Shown in pieces: positions 51,347-61,465 of a DNA stretch of 64,000 bases. Location of the stretch: assembly GCF_003952485.1 (NCBI RefSeq), contig NZ_CP034447.1, positions 6,524,501-6,588,500 on the forward strand, given 5' to 3'. This DNA is from Mesorhizobium sp. M1E.F.Ca.ET.045.02.1.1. GTDB lineage: Bacteria > Pseudomonadota > Alphaproteobacteria > Rhizobiales > Rhizobiaceae. The stretch's first letter is position 1. Each line of letters opens with the position of its first letter. Made by a program: the position numbers and the translations under genes. The notes under the pieces are model-generated. The model was given only the letters and a program-made list of their open reading frames with translations. It made no database searches and was not told the origin of the DNA.

Positions 51347-52501
51347 ATGAACATCAAGAGCCTTCTTCTCGGCTCAGCTGCGGCCCTGATCGCAGTTTCG
51401 GGCGCCCGCGCCGCCGACGCGGTGACCGTCGCCGAGCCGGAACCGGCTGAATACGTCAAGATCTGCGACGTGTACGGCTCGGGCTACTTCTACATCCCCG
51501 GCACCGAGACCTGCCTGCGCATCGGCGGCTATGTCCGTTATGACATCGGCGTTGGCGACGTCGGCTCGTTCGACGGCGCAAGGGCCTTCGACCATGAGGA
51601 CGGCGACGACCAGGCCACCTGGTACAAGCAGGCCCGCTTCACGCTGAAGACCTGGACCGGCCAGGAGACCGAGCTCGGCACGTTGAAGACCTACACCGAG
51701 ACCCGCTTCAACTTCGGTAACCGCAACGCCTACGCCACCACTAACTATACTCACGCCGGTGCCGGCTTTAAGGGCGTTTCGCTGAACTTCGCCTGGATCC
51801 AGCTCGGTGGCCTCCGCGTCGGTAAGGACGAATCGGCCTTCGATACGTTCATCGGCTACGCCGGCAACGTCATCCAGGATACGCTGGTTCCCTACGGCGA
51901 CTTCGACACCAACGTCGTGCAGTACTACTTCGACGCCGGCAACGGCTTCTCGGCCGTGGTCTCGCTCGAAGAAGGTTCGGGCCAGAAGGGCACCATCGAC
52001 AGCTACGTTCCGCATGTCGTCGGCGGCGTGAAGTGGACCCAGGGTTGGGGCGCCATCACCGGCGTCGTCGCCTATGACGCCAACTACGAGGAAGTGGCCA
52101 CCAAAGTCCGTTTGGACGTCACTGTCAACGACGCGATCTCGCTGTTCGGCATGTTCGGCTATGGCACCGACGACAATCTCACCGATCCTACCTGGGCAAT
52201 CCCTGGTGGCGGTCGCGGCTTCTACAAGCAGTGGGGCGGCAACTGGGCTTGGTGGGCCGGCGGCACCTACAAGTTCAACGAGAAGACCTCGTTCAACCTC
52301 CAGGTGTCGGGTGACGACGACAAGAACTACGGCCTTGCGGCGAACGTTGCCTATGACATCGTCCCCGGCTTCACGGTCACGGCCGAAGTTGATTGGGATC
52401 ACTTCGGTCGCTTCGGTGAGGCTACCGATTACGGCAACTGGACCGCTGCCAACAAGAAGAACAGCGTCGGCGGTCTCCTCCGCTTCCAGCGCTCGTTCTA
52501 A
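51347..52501 (+). CDS. Porin (Omp2/Porin_2 type), copy 2
   Basis: A 384-residue porin with the same signal peptide, mature N-terminus and FQRSF end as copy 1. Loop regions differ (for example residues 78-92 and 123-138), and the protein is 17 residues shorter. GGAGG precedes the ATG by seven bases. Divergent from the tRNA-Ser gene. It is oriented opposite to copy 1, so the pair forms a 1.2-kb inverted repeat around about 1 kb of sequence, a setting for gene conversion or inversion. Confidence 0.94.
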   Translation: MNIKSLLLGSAAALIAVSGARAADAVTVAEPEPAEYVKICDVYGSGYFYIPGTETCLRIGGYVRYDIGVGDVGSFDGARAFDHEDGDDQATWYKQARFTLKTWTGQETELGTLKTYTETRFNFGNRNAYATTNYTHAGAGFKGVSLNFAWIQLGGLRVGKDESAFDTFIGYAGNVIQDTLVPYGDFDTNVVQYYFDAGNGFSAVVSLEEGSGQKGTIDSYVPHVVGGVKWTQGWGAITGVVAYDANYEEVATKVRLDVTVNDAISLFGMFGYGTDDNLTDPTWAIPGGGRGFYKQWGGNWAWWAGGTYKFNEKTSFNLQVSGDDDKNYGLAANVAYDIVPGFTVTAEVDWDHFGRFGEATDYGNWTAANKKNSVGGLLRFQRSF

Positions 52502-52524
52502 TCAGCAGCGTCTGACTGAAATCG

Positions 52525-52552
52525 AACCCGGCGGGCAACCGCCGGGTTTTTT
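52525..52552 (+). terminator. Rho-independent terminator of porin 2
   Basis: AACCCGGCGG-GCAA-CCGCCGGGTT with a perfect ten-base-pair stem and a T6 run, 24 bases after the porin stop. Confidence 0.9.
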
Positions 52553-52681
52553 CATGCCCGTCTGTATGAAGCGTTTGAACTTCGGGACAGCCGATGGCAT
52601 GGCCGGCCGCCTGTTGCCACGCTTGGGATGTGGAAGAGCAATCCGCGCGACGCCCGAAACGGCGGGAAGCTCTACGGCCAG

Positions 52682-52870
52682 GAGGATATGCCGGCGGGAC
52701 AGTACCCCCCTCTGCCCTGCCGGGCATCTCCCCCGCAAGGGGGGAGATTGGCAGCTTCGGCGCCCCGCTCGAAACTTCACGTTGGAGATTGGCGAAAGCC
52801 GGCGCGACATCCGATCTCCCCCCTTGCGGGGGAGATGCCCGGCAGGGCAGAGGGGGGTGTGAAGGAACGC
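52682..52870. repeat. Long intergenic palindrome, family A
   Basis: Ends CCCCCCTCTGCCCTGCCGGG at 52702 and its complement ending at 52858; inner arms GATCTCCCCCCTTGCGGGGG and the matching left side. The flank GCCGGCGGGACAGTAC on the left is shared with the copy at 62.1 kb, so the unit is larger than the palindrome. Confidence 0.75.
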
Positions 52871-52939
52871 GGCGTTAAAGCTTACGCCGACGGGATAGGA
52901 TGCAACCTAAGATGTCGCCCGGCATCAAGCGCTGTCCGT

Positions 52940-54616
52940 TCAAACCTCAGCAAGATCGCCCAACGCTTCGATCAGGGGCTGGATCTCGCTTTCGTAATTC
53001 TTCCATCGCTTGACCGACGACTTGTAGATCGGCTGGCGCACCTGCCAATTGCTATAGGTGTTTACTGAGCCAGCCCTGTCAAAAAAACGCAAGCAGGCTT
53101 CGTCCCAGGGCAGCCCGAGATAATCTATCAAGCGGTGCGACTGCTCCTCTTGATTTTCAATCAATGTCTCATACTGGTTTTCAAAGATGCGGCCAGGGAG
53201 GACCTTGCTCCAGTGCCGCATCAGGCGATCGTATTCCCTGTAGTAGAGTCCAAGAGTCTGAAGATCGCCGCTGTAGCTGTGCGCTTCACTGAATTGCAGG
53301 ACGAAACAGGAGATGCAATTGTCGATGGCGTCACGGCGACAATGAATGATGCGCGCGTTGGGAAACAGAACGCCGACAAGGCCGATCAGCTCGAAATTGT
53401 GGGGCATCTTGTCGACGATTCGGAGTGCGTCGGGTGCTCGCTCACGCAGATAGGCGAGGTGCTCGTCTGCCAGTGTCCTGGTCAGATCGGGGGTCATTTT
53501 GGCGATCGATTTGCCGAGGTCTGCGCCGGTACGGTCCTTGAGCCCGAGTCCATTGGCTGTTCGCGCAAGCTTGCTGAGCTCGCCGGCGCCATGAACACTT
53601 GGATGGCTGGCGCAAATCTGCTCCGTCAGCGTCGTGCCCGAGCGAGGCATGCCGACGACGAATACAGGCGCCTCCGAGGGATTGCCATAAGCGGCCATTG
53701 AAGCCACTAGCTCGGGCGTGAAGGTTTCGATCATGGCATCGACCCAGCGACGATAGCTTCCTATGTCGAATATTTGGCCCCTAGCCTGATTCCCTTGCTT
53801 GAAGTGGTCTATCGCGTCCTTGTAGCGACGGAGGTCGTTGAGAACCTTTCCGGCGGCGTGATGGAGCGCTGCCGCTTCCTCCGGCATATGGCTTGGGTCC
53901 TCAAGCTCCCTTAGAATCGCTGCGAGCTCTGTCGGCTCTTCCGTGTACTTGCGTGTGCGTACAAGTGCGTTATAGGCCGCGGGCACCGCAATGCGCCGTT
54001 CTATCGCCTCTTTCAGATGAAGTGCGGCTTCGTCCATGCGTCCGAGGCTTGTGAGCGCGCGAGGCAGCCCGATCCGGGCGAGAGGGTGATCTCGTTCGAT
54101 CTTGAGCGCCTTCTCAAAAAGCGGCAGCGCCATTTCTCCCTTGTCAAACGAATTATAAGCATCGCCCAAGGCGCAAAGAGCTTCCACCAGATCCGGCTTC
54201 AATGCCAAGGCCTGCTGAATGTGCCTGATTGCCGGCGTAAATTCGCTAAGCTTCAGATAGGCCTCACCGAGGCTAAGGTGGTAATAAGGATTTCGCGGCT
54301 CCTCTGCGACCGCACGGGCAAAGTACCGCAGGGCCTTCTCGGTATCGTATCCGATGCCGAGGGTTCCCAGGATGTAGAAAGCCAAAGGATGGTTTGGCGT
54401 ACGCGCCAGAACCTTGAGGCAGAGTTCCTCGGCCTCCGGCAGTTGCTCAGCTTTCTGCAGCTCGAGCGCCTGCCTCAACAGCATATCGTCGGCCTGATTT
54501 CGGGGTGGACCGGCCTTCGACTGGACTTTCAGCGGTGCGGCTTTCGGCGATATCGCCTTCGCCGAGGGTTGGGTCTTGAGGTGCTTGGCCCAAGCGGGCG
54601 GCAATCGGTTGTTCAT
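52940..54616 (-). CDS. TPR-sulfotransferase fusion protein
   Basis: A 558-residue protein. Residues about 45-285 contain tandem TPR helices (e.g. AFYILGTLGIGYDTEKALRY, HLSLGEAYLKLSEFTPAIRH). Residues about 315-545 form a sulfotransferase domain: the PAPS 5'-phosphosulfate loop VFVVGMPRSGTTLTEQI, the 3'-phosphate site IIHCRRDAIDNCISCF, and a C-terminal KRWKNYESEI. No signal peptide. Such proteins are common in rhizobia and may sulfate proteins or polysaccharides. Base composition is slightly AT-richer than the neighbours. Confidence 0.87.
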   Translation of the reverse strand: MNNRLPPAWAKHLKTQPSAKAISPKAAPLKVQSKAGPPRNQADDMLLRQALELQKAEQLPEAEELCLKVLARTPNHPLAFYILGTLGIGYDTEKALRYFARAVAEEPRNPYYHLSLGEAYLKLSEFTPAIRHIQQALALKPDLVEALCALGDAYNSFDKGEMALPLFEKALKIERDHPLARIGLPRALTSLGRMDEAALHLKEAIERRIAVPAAYNALVRTRKYTEEPTELAAILRELEDPSHMPEEAAALHHAAGKVLNDLRRYKDAIDHFKQGNQARGQIFDIGSYRRWVDAMIETFTPELVASMAAYGNPSEAPVFVVGMPRSGTTLTEQICASHPSVHGAGELSKLARTANGLGLKDRTGADLGKSIAKMTPDLTRTLADEHLAYLRERAPDALRIVDKMPHNFELIGLVGVLFPNARIIHCRRDAIDNCISCFVLQFSEAHSYSGDLQTLGLYYREYDRLMRHWSKVLPGRIFENQYETLIENQEEQSHRLIDYLGLPWDEACLRFFDRAGSVNTYSNWQVRQPIYKSSVKRWKNYESEIQPLIEALGDLAEV

Positions 54617-54876
54617 CCTGCCTCGCTAGCAAAAGCAGCGGGGAGAATCCAGTCGAAGCACGCCGTTCGTGTCGAAGGCATTTGTCGGGCGGACGATACC
54701 GTCAGGGGGCCGACAGCAAGCGTCTCGCCACTACGCTACCAGACCGGCGCAAGCAGCAAACCGCTGGAAGCTGCGACCGTCAAGGTCGACCAAGCTCGGC
54801 CATTTTATCGGGCGCAACTTGCACCCACGCACCGCTCACGCTAGCAAGAAGCCTCCTCTCAACCGAGCCCTTTGCC

Positions 54877-55989
54877 ATGCGCCAGCGCCCTTCCCTTACG
54901 CCGATCATCGGCGCGCTTCCCACCACGGTTCCGTTCGTCGGTCCGGAAGCGCAGGAGCGCGATCGCGGCCGGCCTTTCCGAGCCCGCATCGGCGCCAATG
55001 AGAGCAGCTTCGGCCCCTCGCCGCGCGTGATCGCCCGCATGGAGAGCGTCGCCCGCGACCAGTGGATGTATTGCGACCCCGACAATTTCGACCTCAAGGT
55101 CGCGGCGGCCGCGCATCACAATGTCGGCGTCGAGAACGTGGTCGTCGGCGAAGGCATAGACGGGCTGCTCGGTCTGGTCGCGCGCATGTATGTCGCGCCG
55201 GGCGACGCGGTGGTGACCTCGCTCGGCGCCTATCCCACCTTCAACTTCCACATCGCCGGTGTCGGCGGCCGGCTGGTGACCGTGCCTTACGCCAACGACA
55301 GGGAGGACCTCGACGGGCTGCTGGCCGCGGTTCGCCGGGAAAAGGCGCCGCTGGTCTACCTGTCCAATCCGGACAATCCGATGGGGAGCTGGTGGGAGGC
55401 GCCGGAGGTCATCCGCTTCATAGAGGCGCTGCCGGAAACCACCATGCTGGTGCTGGACGAGGCCTATGGCGAGTTAGGCCCGGCCTCGGCGCTGCCGCCG
55501 ATCGATGTCGCGCGGCCAAATGTCGTGCGCATGCGCACCTTCTCCAAGGCCTACGGACTGGCCGGCATTCGCTGCGGCTACGCGGTGGCAGAACGCGAAG
55601 TGATCCGCGACTTCGAGAAGATCCGCAATCACTACGGCGTCAGCCGCATGGCGCAGATCGCCGGCCTCGAGGCGTTGGCCGACCAGGACTATCTGAACTC
55701 AGTGGTGGCGCGCGTGGCGGCCGGACGCCGCCGTATCGCGGCCATCGCCGAAGAGAACGGCCTGAAGCCGCTACCCTCGGCCACCAATTTCGTCACTATC
55801 GACTGCGACCGCGACGGCGCCTTCGCGCTGAAGGTGATGCAGGCCCTTTTGTCGCGCGACGTCTTCATCCGCAAGCCGATGGCGCCACGGCTCGACCGCT
55901 GCATCAGGGTCAGCGTCGGCCTCGATCATGAGCTCGACATCTTTGCCGAGGAATTGCCGGGCGCGCTGGCGGCGGCAAGGGGGAACTGA
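54877..55989 (+). CDS. PLP-dependent aminotransferase (HisC-like)
   Basis: A 370-residue fold-type I aminotransferase. RARIGANESSFGPSPRV, YLSNPDNPMGSWWEAPEV, LVLDEAYGELGP with the cofactor Asp, and the PLP Lys in RTFSKAYGLAGIRCGY are intact, as is the final Arg in RCIRVSVG. HisC-like enzymes convert histidinol phosphate or aromatic/other amino acids; without other his genes nearby the substrate is open. ATG 54877 is the first start after a long uninformative open extension. Confidence 0.85.
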   Translation: MRQRPSLTPIIGALPTTVPFVGPEAQERDRGRPFRARIGANESSFGPSPRVIARMESVARDQWMYCDPDNFDLKVAAAAHHNVGVENVVVGEGIDGLLGLVARMYVAPGDAVVTSLGAYPTFNFHIAGVGGRLVTVPYANDREDLDGLLAAVRREKAPLVYLSNPDNPMGSWWEAPEVIRFIEALPETTMLVLDEAYGELGPASALPPIDVARPNVVRMRTFSKAYGLAGIRCGYAVAEREVIRDFEKIRNHYGVSRMAQIAGLEALADQDYLNSVVARVAAGRRRIAAIAEENGLKPLPSATNFVTIDCDRDGAFALKVMQALLSRDVFIRKPMAPRLDRCIRVSVGLDHELDIFAEELPGALAAARGN

Positions 55990-56117
55990 TCCAGGCATCC
56001 GGCTTCTGCCGTGTTCGGTACTCAGGAGGCGCAGGCCGCAAATAGCGGTTTGCTGCGTCATCCATGAGAGCCGGAAACCGTGGCCACCAGCGTCTGCCGC
56101 GCCCGGCGCTGGCAATT

Positions 56118-56606
56118 TCACATTCTTGCGGTTTCCAGCAAGCGGCTCACGCAGCTCAGCGCATCCGAAAGCGCCAAGGCTTCCTCGCCGCTGAGCTTGG
56201 CGATCAGGCGGGCGAGATCACGGTCCGTCGCCGCCTCGAGATCGGCCAGCGCGGCCTCGCCGCGCGAGGTCAGCGAAAGAACGGGCAGCCCACCCTCCGG
56301 GCCGGCGCGCATTTCGGCCAGCCCCATGGCGGTGAATTTCCGCAGGACCCTCAGGAGGTAGGCTGGGGCGAGGCCCAGTTCGCCGGCCAATTCGGATGCA
56401 ACCGGGGCGAGATCGAGATCAAACATGCGCGCCAGGAAGCCGGCCCGGCCGCCAGCGGTCCGGGGCCTGCGGCCAAGCTCGAACAGCACGCGGGCTTCGA
56501 TCAGGGTATAAGGGCTCTGCATCAAGGTCTCATCGAGCAGCCCAACCAGCCCGGTGTAGAACCGGTTGAAGCGGCGGATCTCATCAACCAGGGCTTCGTG
56601 CGGCAT
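56118..56606 (-). CDS. MarR-family transcriptional regulator
   Basis: A 162-residue regulator with a winged helix: PYTLIEARVLFELG, APVASELAGELGLAPAYLLR (recognition helix) and the wing AGPEGGLPVLSLTSRGEAAL. The usual dimer helices flank it. A nested dyad upstream of its start probably binds the protein and may control itself and the divergent acylphosphatase gene. Ligand unknown. Confidence 0.85.
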   Translation of the reverse strand: MPHEALVDEIRRFNRFYTGLVGLLDETLMQSPYTLIEARVLFELGRRPRTAGGRAGFLARMFDLDLAPVASELAGELGLAPAYLLRVLRKFTAMGLAEMRAGPEGGLPVLSLTSRGEAALADLEAATDRDLARLIAKLSGEEALALSDALSCVSRLLETARM

Positions 56607-56647
56607 GCAGACCTCCTTTCAGAGACTTTGCGACGTCCCGATAATTT

Positions 56648-56686
56648 CCCTGTCAGTTGACTTGGTCAACTATTTAATTGACAGGG
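56648..56686. promoter_or_regulatory. Nested dyad between MarR regulator and acylphosphatase genes
   Basis: Inner perfect dyad AGTTGAC-TTG-GTCAACT (56655-56671) within outer arms CCCTGTCA (56648-56655) and TGACAGGG (56679-56686). TTGAC could also serve as a -35. Short symmetric sites of this sort are typical MarR operators. Confidence 0.65.
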
Positions 56687-56758
56687 TCACCTGACGATGA
56701 AGCCCGTTGCATTTGATCCGTTCTGCTCCAGATTGATGGGAAAGATCTGGAGCGGGCA

Positions 56759-57040
56759 ATGCAGGGTCGGAAAAGAGCCGTGCGAGCGCGCATAAGCGGC
56801 ACGGTGCAAGGCGTGAGCTATCGGGTGTGGACGCACCGCGAAGCCATGCGTCTTGGCGTGACGGGCTGGGTGCGCAACGAGGCCGACGGCTCGGTCACAG
56901 CGCTCATCGCCGGCTCCCATGCCGCGGTCGACGCAATGATCGACCGCCTTTGGCAAGGGCCGCGGGGCGCGCTGGTCTCGGCGGTCGAGGTCGAGGAAGC
57001 CGCGGATGACGCGCCCGCCGAGTTCACGATTGTCGCTTAG
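56759..57040 (+). CDS. acyP: Acylphosphatase
   Basis: A 93-residue enzyme. The phosphate-binding loop with catalytic Arg is [16 protein letters not shown], and the second signature [14 protein letters not shown] contains the catalytic Asn. It hydrolyses acyl phosphates such as acetyl or carbamoyl phosphate. Divergent from the MarR gene. Confidence 0.93.
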   Translation: MQGRKRAVRARISGTVQGVSYRVWTHREAMRLGVTGWVRNEADGSVTALIAGSHAAVDAMIDRLWQGPRGALVSAVEVEEAADDAPAEFTIVA

Positions 57041-57046
57041 GCCCCT

Positions 57047-57210
57047 TTCCTCGCCCCCACGGTAGTGGGGGAGAGGTGGCGCGGCGAAGCCGCGACGGAG
57101 AGGGGGACAGCGCTACTTTGATGAATTTCAGAGCAAACCCGCCAACGCTGCACCGCTCCGTCTCGGGCTTCGCCCGAGCCACCTCTCCCCCGCTTTGCGG
57201 GGGCGAGGAA
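57047..57210. repeat. Long intergenic palindrome, family C
   Basis: Outer arms TTCCTCGCCCCCAC...GGGGGCGAGGAA, with inner arms GAGAGGTGGC / GCCACCTCTC and GACGGAGAGG / CTCCGTCTC. It is of the same general design as families A and B but a different sequence. Confidence 0.75.
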
Positions 57211-57240
57211 CAATTTATCCCATGCTGCCTTGAATTAATT

Positions 57241-57248
57241 GAACGTTC
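57241..57248. promoter_or_regulatory. GAACGTTC palindrome before TetR gene
   Basis: Symmetric GAACGTTC within TTGAACGTTCGTTTTA, a half-site pattern used by several TetR regulators. It lies 28 bases ahead of the chosen start and 14 ahead of an alternative ATG. Confidence 0.5.
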
Positions 57249-57276
57249 GTTTTATTATTGCATGTCAGAGGCAAGC

Positions 57277-57924
57277 ATGGCACGCACCACAGGCTCCGAC
57301 GGAGAAAAAACCGAGGCGGCCGTCCGCGAGGCGGCGGTCAACCTGATCGCGCGCCTAGGCTACGAGGCGATGTCGATGCGCCAGCTCGCGGCCGAAGTCG
57401 GGGTGCAGGCCGCCGCGCTCTACCGTTACTTCCCGACCAAGGAAGACCTGCTGTTCACGCTGATGCGCGAGCATATGGAAGGCCTGCTGGAGGCTTGGAA
57501 TAACGCACGGCCGGCAACGAACGATCCGGTGGCGCGGCTCGCCGCCTATGTCGAGAACCACATCGCCTTCCATATCGAGCGGCGCCACGCCACCCATCTC
57601 TCCAACATGGAATTGCGCAGCCTCTCGCATGAGCGGCTGACGCAGATCCTGAAGATGCGCACGGCCTATGAGAAGGAGTTGCGCGCGATCCTGCGCGACG
57701 GCATGGAAGCCGGTGTCTTCGAGATCGACGACACCGGGCTCACCGCCATGGCGCTGATCCAGATGATGACCGGCGTCATCGTGTGGTTCCGGCCGGGCGA
57801 GCGGCTGTCGATCACTGAGGTCACCACGACATATCTGTCGATGACAATGCGCCTGGTCGGCGCGACAATCAGCCATGGCACCGCGCGTCGTTCCGAGCGC
57901 GCCGGGGACGCCGTGGCACTCTGA
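57277..57924 (+). CDS. TetR-family regulator of the isovaleryl-CoA genes
   Basis: A 215-residue TetR regulator: the helix-turn-helix is YEAMSMRQLAAEVGVQAAAL followed by YRYFPTKEDLL. The C-terminal ligand domain is of a type common near acyl-CoA dehydrogenases. Starts at 57262 (MSEAS) and 57277 are possible; AGAGG is well placed for 57277. It lies 48 bases ahead of isovaleryl-CoA dehydrogenase on the same strand and probably represses the cluster until an acyl-CoA or related ligand binds. Confidence 0.85.
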   Translation: MARTTGSDGEKTEAAVREAAVNLIARLGYEAMSMRQLAAEVGVQAAALYRYFPTKEDLLFTLMREHMEGLLEAWNNARPATNDPVARLAAYVENHIAFHIERRHATHLSNMELRSLSHERLTQILKMRTAYEKELRAILRDGMEAGVFEIDDTGLTAMALIQMMTGVIVWFRPGERLSITEVTTTYLSMTMRLVGATISHGTARRSERAGDAVAL

Positions 57925-57972
57925 TACAGGCATGATCCCCACGAAGATCGGGGCATGCGCGGGAGGAACGGC

Positions 57973-59132
<1,160 letters not shown>

Positions 59133-59136
<4 letters not shown>

Positions 59137-59501
59137 TGCGCTCGGGTTGTGACCTTCGTCGAGCTTTCATCGACCCGCTTGCGGGCAGCTTCGGCGAGCG
59201 TATCAGATACCCACTGGTTGATCGATTTGCCATCGCTTGCGGCCGCCTTGCCAAGCAAGGCATGGATTTCCGGCGTGGTGCGGAGAGCGAGCTTGCCGGA
59301 ATAGGGTTTCTGCGGATCGACGCCACGCTCTTTGCAAAAGGCAAGGTAGTCATCGACGCTGTCGTGGAACGATTTCACCAATTCCTCGGCGGTCTCGGCC
59401 TCGAAGGTAACGATGTCGCGGATGCCAAGGATGCGGCCATGGAATACCATGTCCTCGTCGTCGAATTCGATCGATCCGGCATATCCCTTGTAAAGCTTCA
59501 T
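59133..59501 (-). CDS. hicB: HicB-family antitoxin
   Basis: A 122-residue antitoxin. The N-terminal HicB domain reads [40 protein letters not shown]; the C-terminus is a ribbon-helix-helix ([35 protein letters not shown]). Length is normal. It overlaps the hicA stop by four bases and, at the other end, the isovaleryl-CoA dehydrogenase stop. Its toxin partner carries a frameshift. Confidence 0.87.
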
Positions 59502-59750
59502 GGCCTTATTCCAACGTTCGTCAAAAACTCTCTGATCTCCCTGACCGCCCACCGCTTGGTATCGGGTGACGGATGCGGGCGGTGGAGGAACAGCGTCTGG
59601 CCGGATATTGTGAACCGGACGCGCGAGCCGCTGCCCTCTGAAACCTCAGCGCCTAGTGCTATCAACAACGCCTCGACATCGCGCCATTTGATCGAGGCGC
59701 TGACCGGGTTCGCAAATCCTGTCCAGCGTCTGCCGGTGCGCGGCTTTCAT
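59498..59750 (-). pseudogene. hicA: Frameshifted HicA toxin
   Basis: Start ATG 59750 gives MKAAHRQTLDRI, a HicA N-terminus. The frame then fails; from the +1 frame the protein continues FANPVSASIKWRDVEALLIA, EVSEGSGSRVRFTISGQTLF and LHRPHPSPDTKRWAVREIRE up to GIRP and a TGA that overlaps the hicB start. The break lies at about 59714-59717 (ATTTGCG on the minus strand); two missing bases would restore DRIFANP. The downstream frame has no start codon of its own before it. The toxin is therefore inactive unless ribosomes shift. Confidence 0.82.
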
Positions 59751-59832
59751 GACTTTTCGCCCTGCCCAAATCGAGTACCCTGATGGCCGACTCCTCTAGG
59801 GTTAGGGCAAGAGCCCAAAGTGATACTAAAAT

Positions 59833-59842
59833 ATGATATCAT
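59833..59842. promoter_or_regulatory. ATGATATCAT palindrome between hicA and carboxylase genes
   Basis: Perfect ten-base palindrome in an AT-rich 30-base stretch (ACTAAAATATGATATCATC), 83 bases before the hicA start and 14 before the carboxylase start. It could be the HicB operator. If so, HicB would also act at the carboxylase promoter. Confidence 0.5.
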
Positions 59843-59855
59843 CTGAGGTTCGTCA

Positions 59856-61463
59856 ATGCCTGCCCTCGCCTCCCAAATCTCCCTCTCCTCCGACACCTTC
59901 CGCGCCAATGCCGAGCGCATGCGGGCGCTGGTCGCCGACATCGCCGAGAAGGCGGCCGGCATCGAGCGCGGCGGCGCGGACGAGGCGCGCGAGCGCCACC
60001 AAGGCCGCGGTAAGCTCCTGCCGCGCGAGCGGCTGGCGCAACTGCTCGACACCGGCTCGCCCTTCCTCGAGGTCGGCCAGTTCGCGGCGTGGTCGATGTA
60101 TGGCGAGGACATTCCCGCGGCAGGCATCATCACAGGCATCGGCCGCGTCGAAGGGACCGAGGTCATGGTCGTCGTCAACGACGCGACGGTGAAGGGCGGC
60201 ACCTACTATCCGCTGACGGTGAAGAAGCATTTGCGCGCGCAGGAGATCGCGCTGCAGAACAATCTCCCTTGCATCTACCTGGTCGACAGCGGCGGCGCCA
60301 ATCTGCCGAACCAGGACGAGGTCTTTCCCGACCGCGAGCATTTCGGCCGCATCTTCTACAACCAGGCCAACATGTCGGCAGCCGGCATCCCGCAGATCGC
60401 CTGCGTCATGGGTTCCTGCACGGCGGGCGGCGCCTATGTGCCGGCAATGTCGGACGAGACGATCATGGTGCGCAACCAGGCGACCATTTTTCTCGGCGGC
60501 CCGCCGCTGGTGAAAGCTGCCACCGGCGAGGATGTCAGCGCCGAGGAGCTCGGCGGCGCCGATGTCCATACCCGGCTTTCCGGCGTCGCCGATCACTATG
60601 CGTTGGACGACGAGCACGCGCTGGCCATTTGCCGGCGTATCGTCAAGAACTTGAATCGGAACAAGGCCGTAAGCCTCAACCTGCAGAAACCTGTACCGCC
60701 GCTTCACGACCCGCATGAGCTTTACGGCATCGTGCCGACGGATTTGCGCCAACCTTATGACGTCCGCGAGGTAATCGCCCGTCTCGTCGACGGCTCCGAG
60801 TTCGACGAGTTCAAGCAGAATTACGGCACCACTTTGGTCACCGGCTTTGCCCATATGCACGGCATGCCGGTCGGCATCCTCGGCAACAATGGCGTGCTCT
60901 TTTCGGAAAGCGCGCTGAAGGGCACGCATTTCATCGAACTCTGCTGCCAGCGCGGCATTCCGCTGATCTTCCTGCAGAACATCACCGGCTTCATGGTTGG
61001 GCGAAAATACGAGGCCGGCGGCATCGCCAAGGACGGCGCCAAGCTGGTCATGGCGGTCGCGACGGCGCGCGTGCCCAAGCTCACGGTGATCATCGGCGGC
61101 TCGTTCGGCGCCGGCAACTATGGCATGTGCGGCCGCGCCTATTCGCCCCGCTTCCTGTGGATGTGGCCGAACGCGCGCATCTCGGTGATGGGCGGCGAAC
61201 AGGCGGCGACCGTGCTCGCCATGGTCAAACGCGAGGGCATCGAGCGCAAGGGCGGCCAATGGAGCGCCGAGGAGGAAACGAAATTCAAGAAGCCGATCCT
61301 GATGAAATACGAGCATGAGGGCCACCCGCTCTATTCGTCGGCACGGCTCTGGGACGACGGCATCATCGATCCGGCCAAGACGCGCGAGGTGCTGGCGCTC
61401 AGCCTCTCGGCGGCGCTCAATGCCGGGGTGGAGGAAACCAGGTTCGGCGTGTTCAGGATGTGA
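59856..61463 (+). CDS. mccB: Methylcrotonyl-CoA carboxylase, carboxyltransferase (beta) subunit
   Basis: A 535-residue carboxyltransferase. It follows the crotonase-like fold of acyl-CoA carboxylase beta subunits: [56 protein letters not shown] and [20 protein letters not shown]. With the alpha subunit it carboxylates 3-methylcrotonyl-CoA in leucine breakdown. The neighbouring ivd and alpha-subunit genes make this call firm. The macro-domain gene follows with a two-base gap. Confidence 0.93.
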   Translation: MPALASQISLSSDTFRANAERMRALVADIAEKAAGIERGGADEARERHQGRGKLLPRERLAQLLDTGSPFLEVGQFAAWSMYGEDIPAAGIITGIGRVEGTEVMVVVNDATVKGGTYYPLTVKKHLRAQEIALQNNLPCIYLVDSGGANLPNQDEVFPDREHFGRIFYNQANMSAAGIPQIACVMGSCTAGGAYVPAMSDETIMVRNQATIFLGGPPLVKAATGEDVSAEELGGADVHTRLSGVADHYALDDEHALAICRRIVKNLNRNKAVSLNLQKPVPPLHDPHELYGIVPTDLRQPYDVREVIARLVDGSEFDEFKQNYGTTLVTGFAHMHGMPVGILGNNGVLFSESALKGTHFIELCCQRGIPLIFLQNITGFMVGRKYEAGGIAKDGAKLVMAVATARVPKLTVIIGGSFGAGNYGMCGRAYSPRFLWMWPNARISVMGGEQAATVLAMVKREGIERKGGQWSAEEETKFKKPILMKYEHEGHPLYSSARLWDDGIIDPAKTREVLALSLSAALNAGVEETRFGVFRM

Positions 61464-61465
61464 CG

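Noticed and set aside
46293..52600. Prophage or integrative island from the integrase to tRNA-Ser
   Set aside because: No phage, conjugation or cargo genes lie between; the genes are porin and tRNA, and no direct repeat of the tRNA 3' end was found, only an inverted one.
59853..61325. A 490-codon open frame on the minus strand
   Set aside because: Antisense to mccB, which has all carboxyltransferase motifs.
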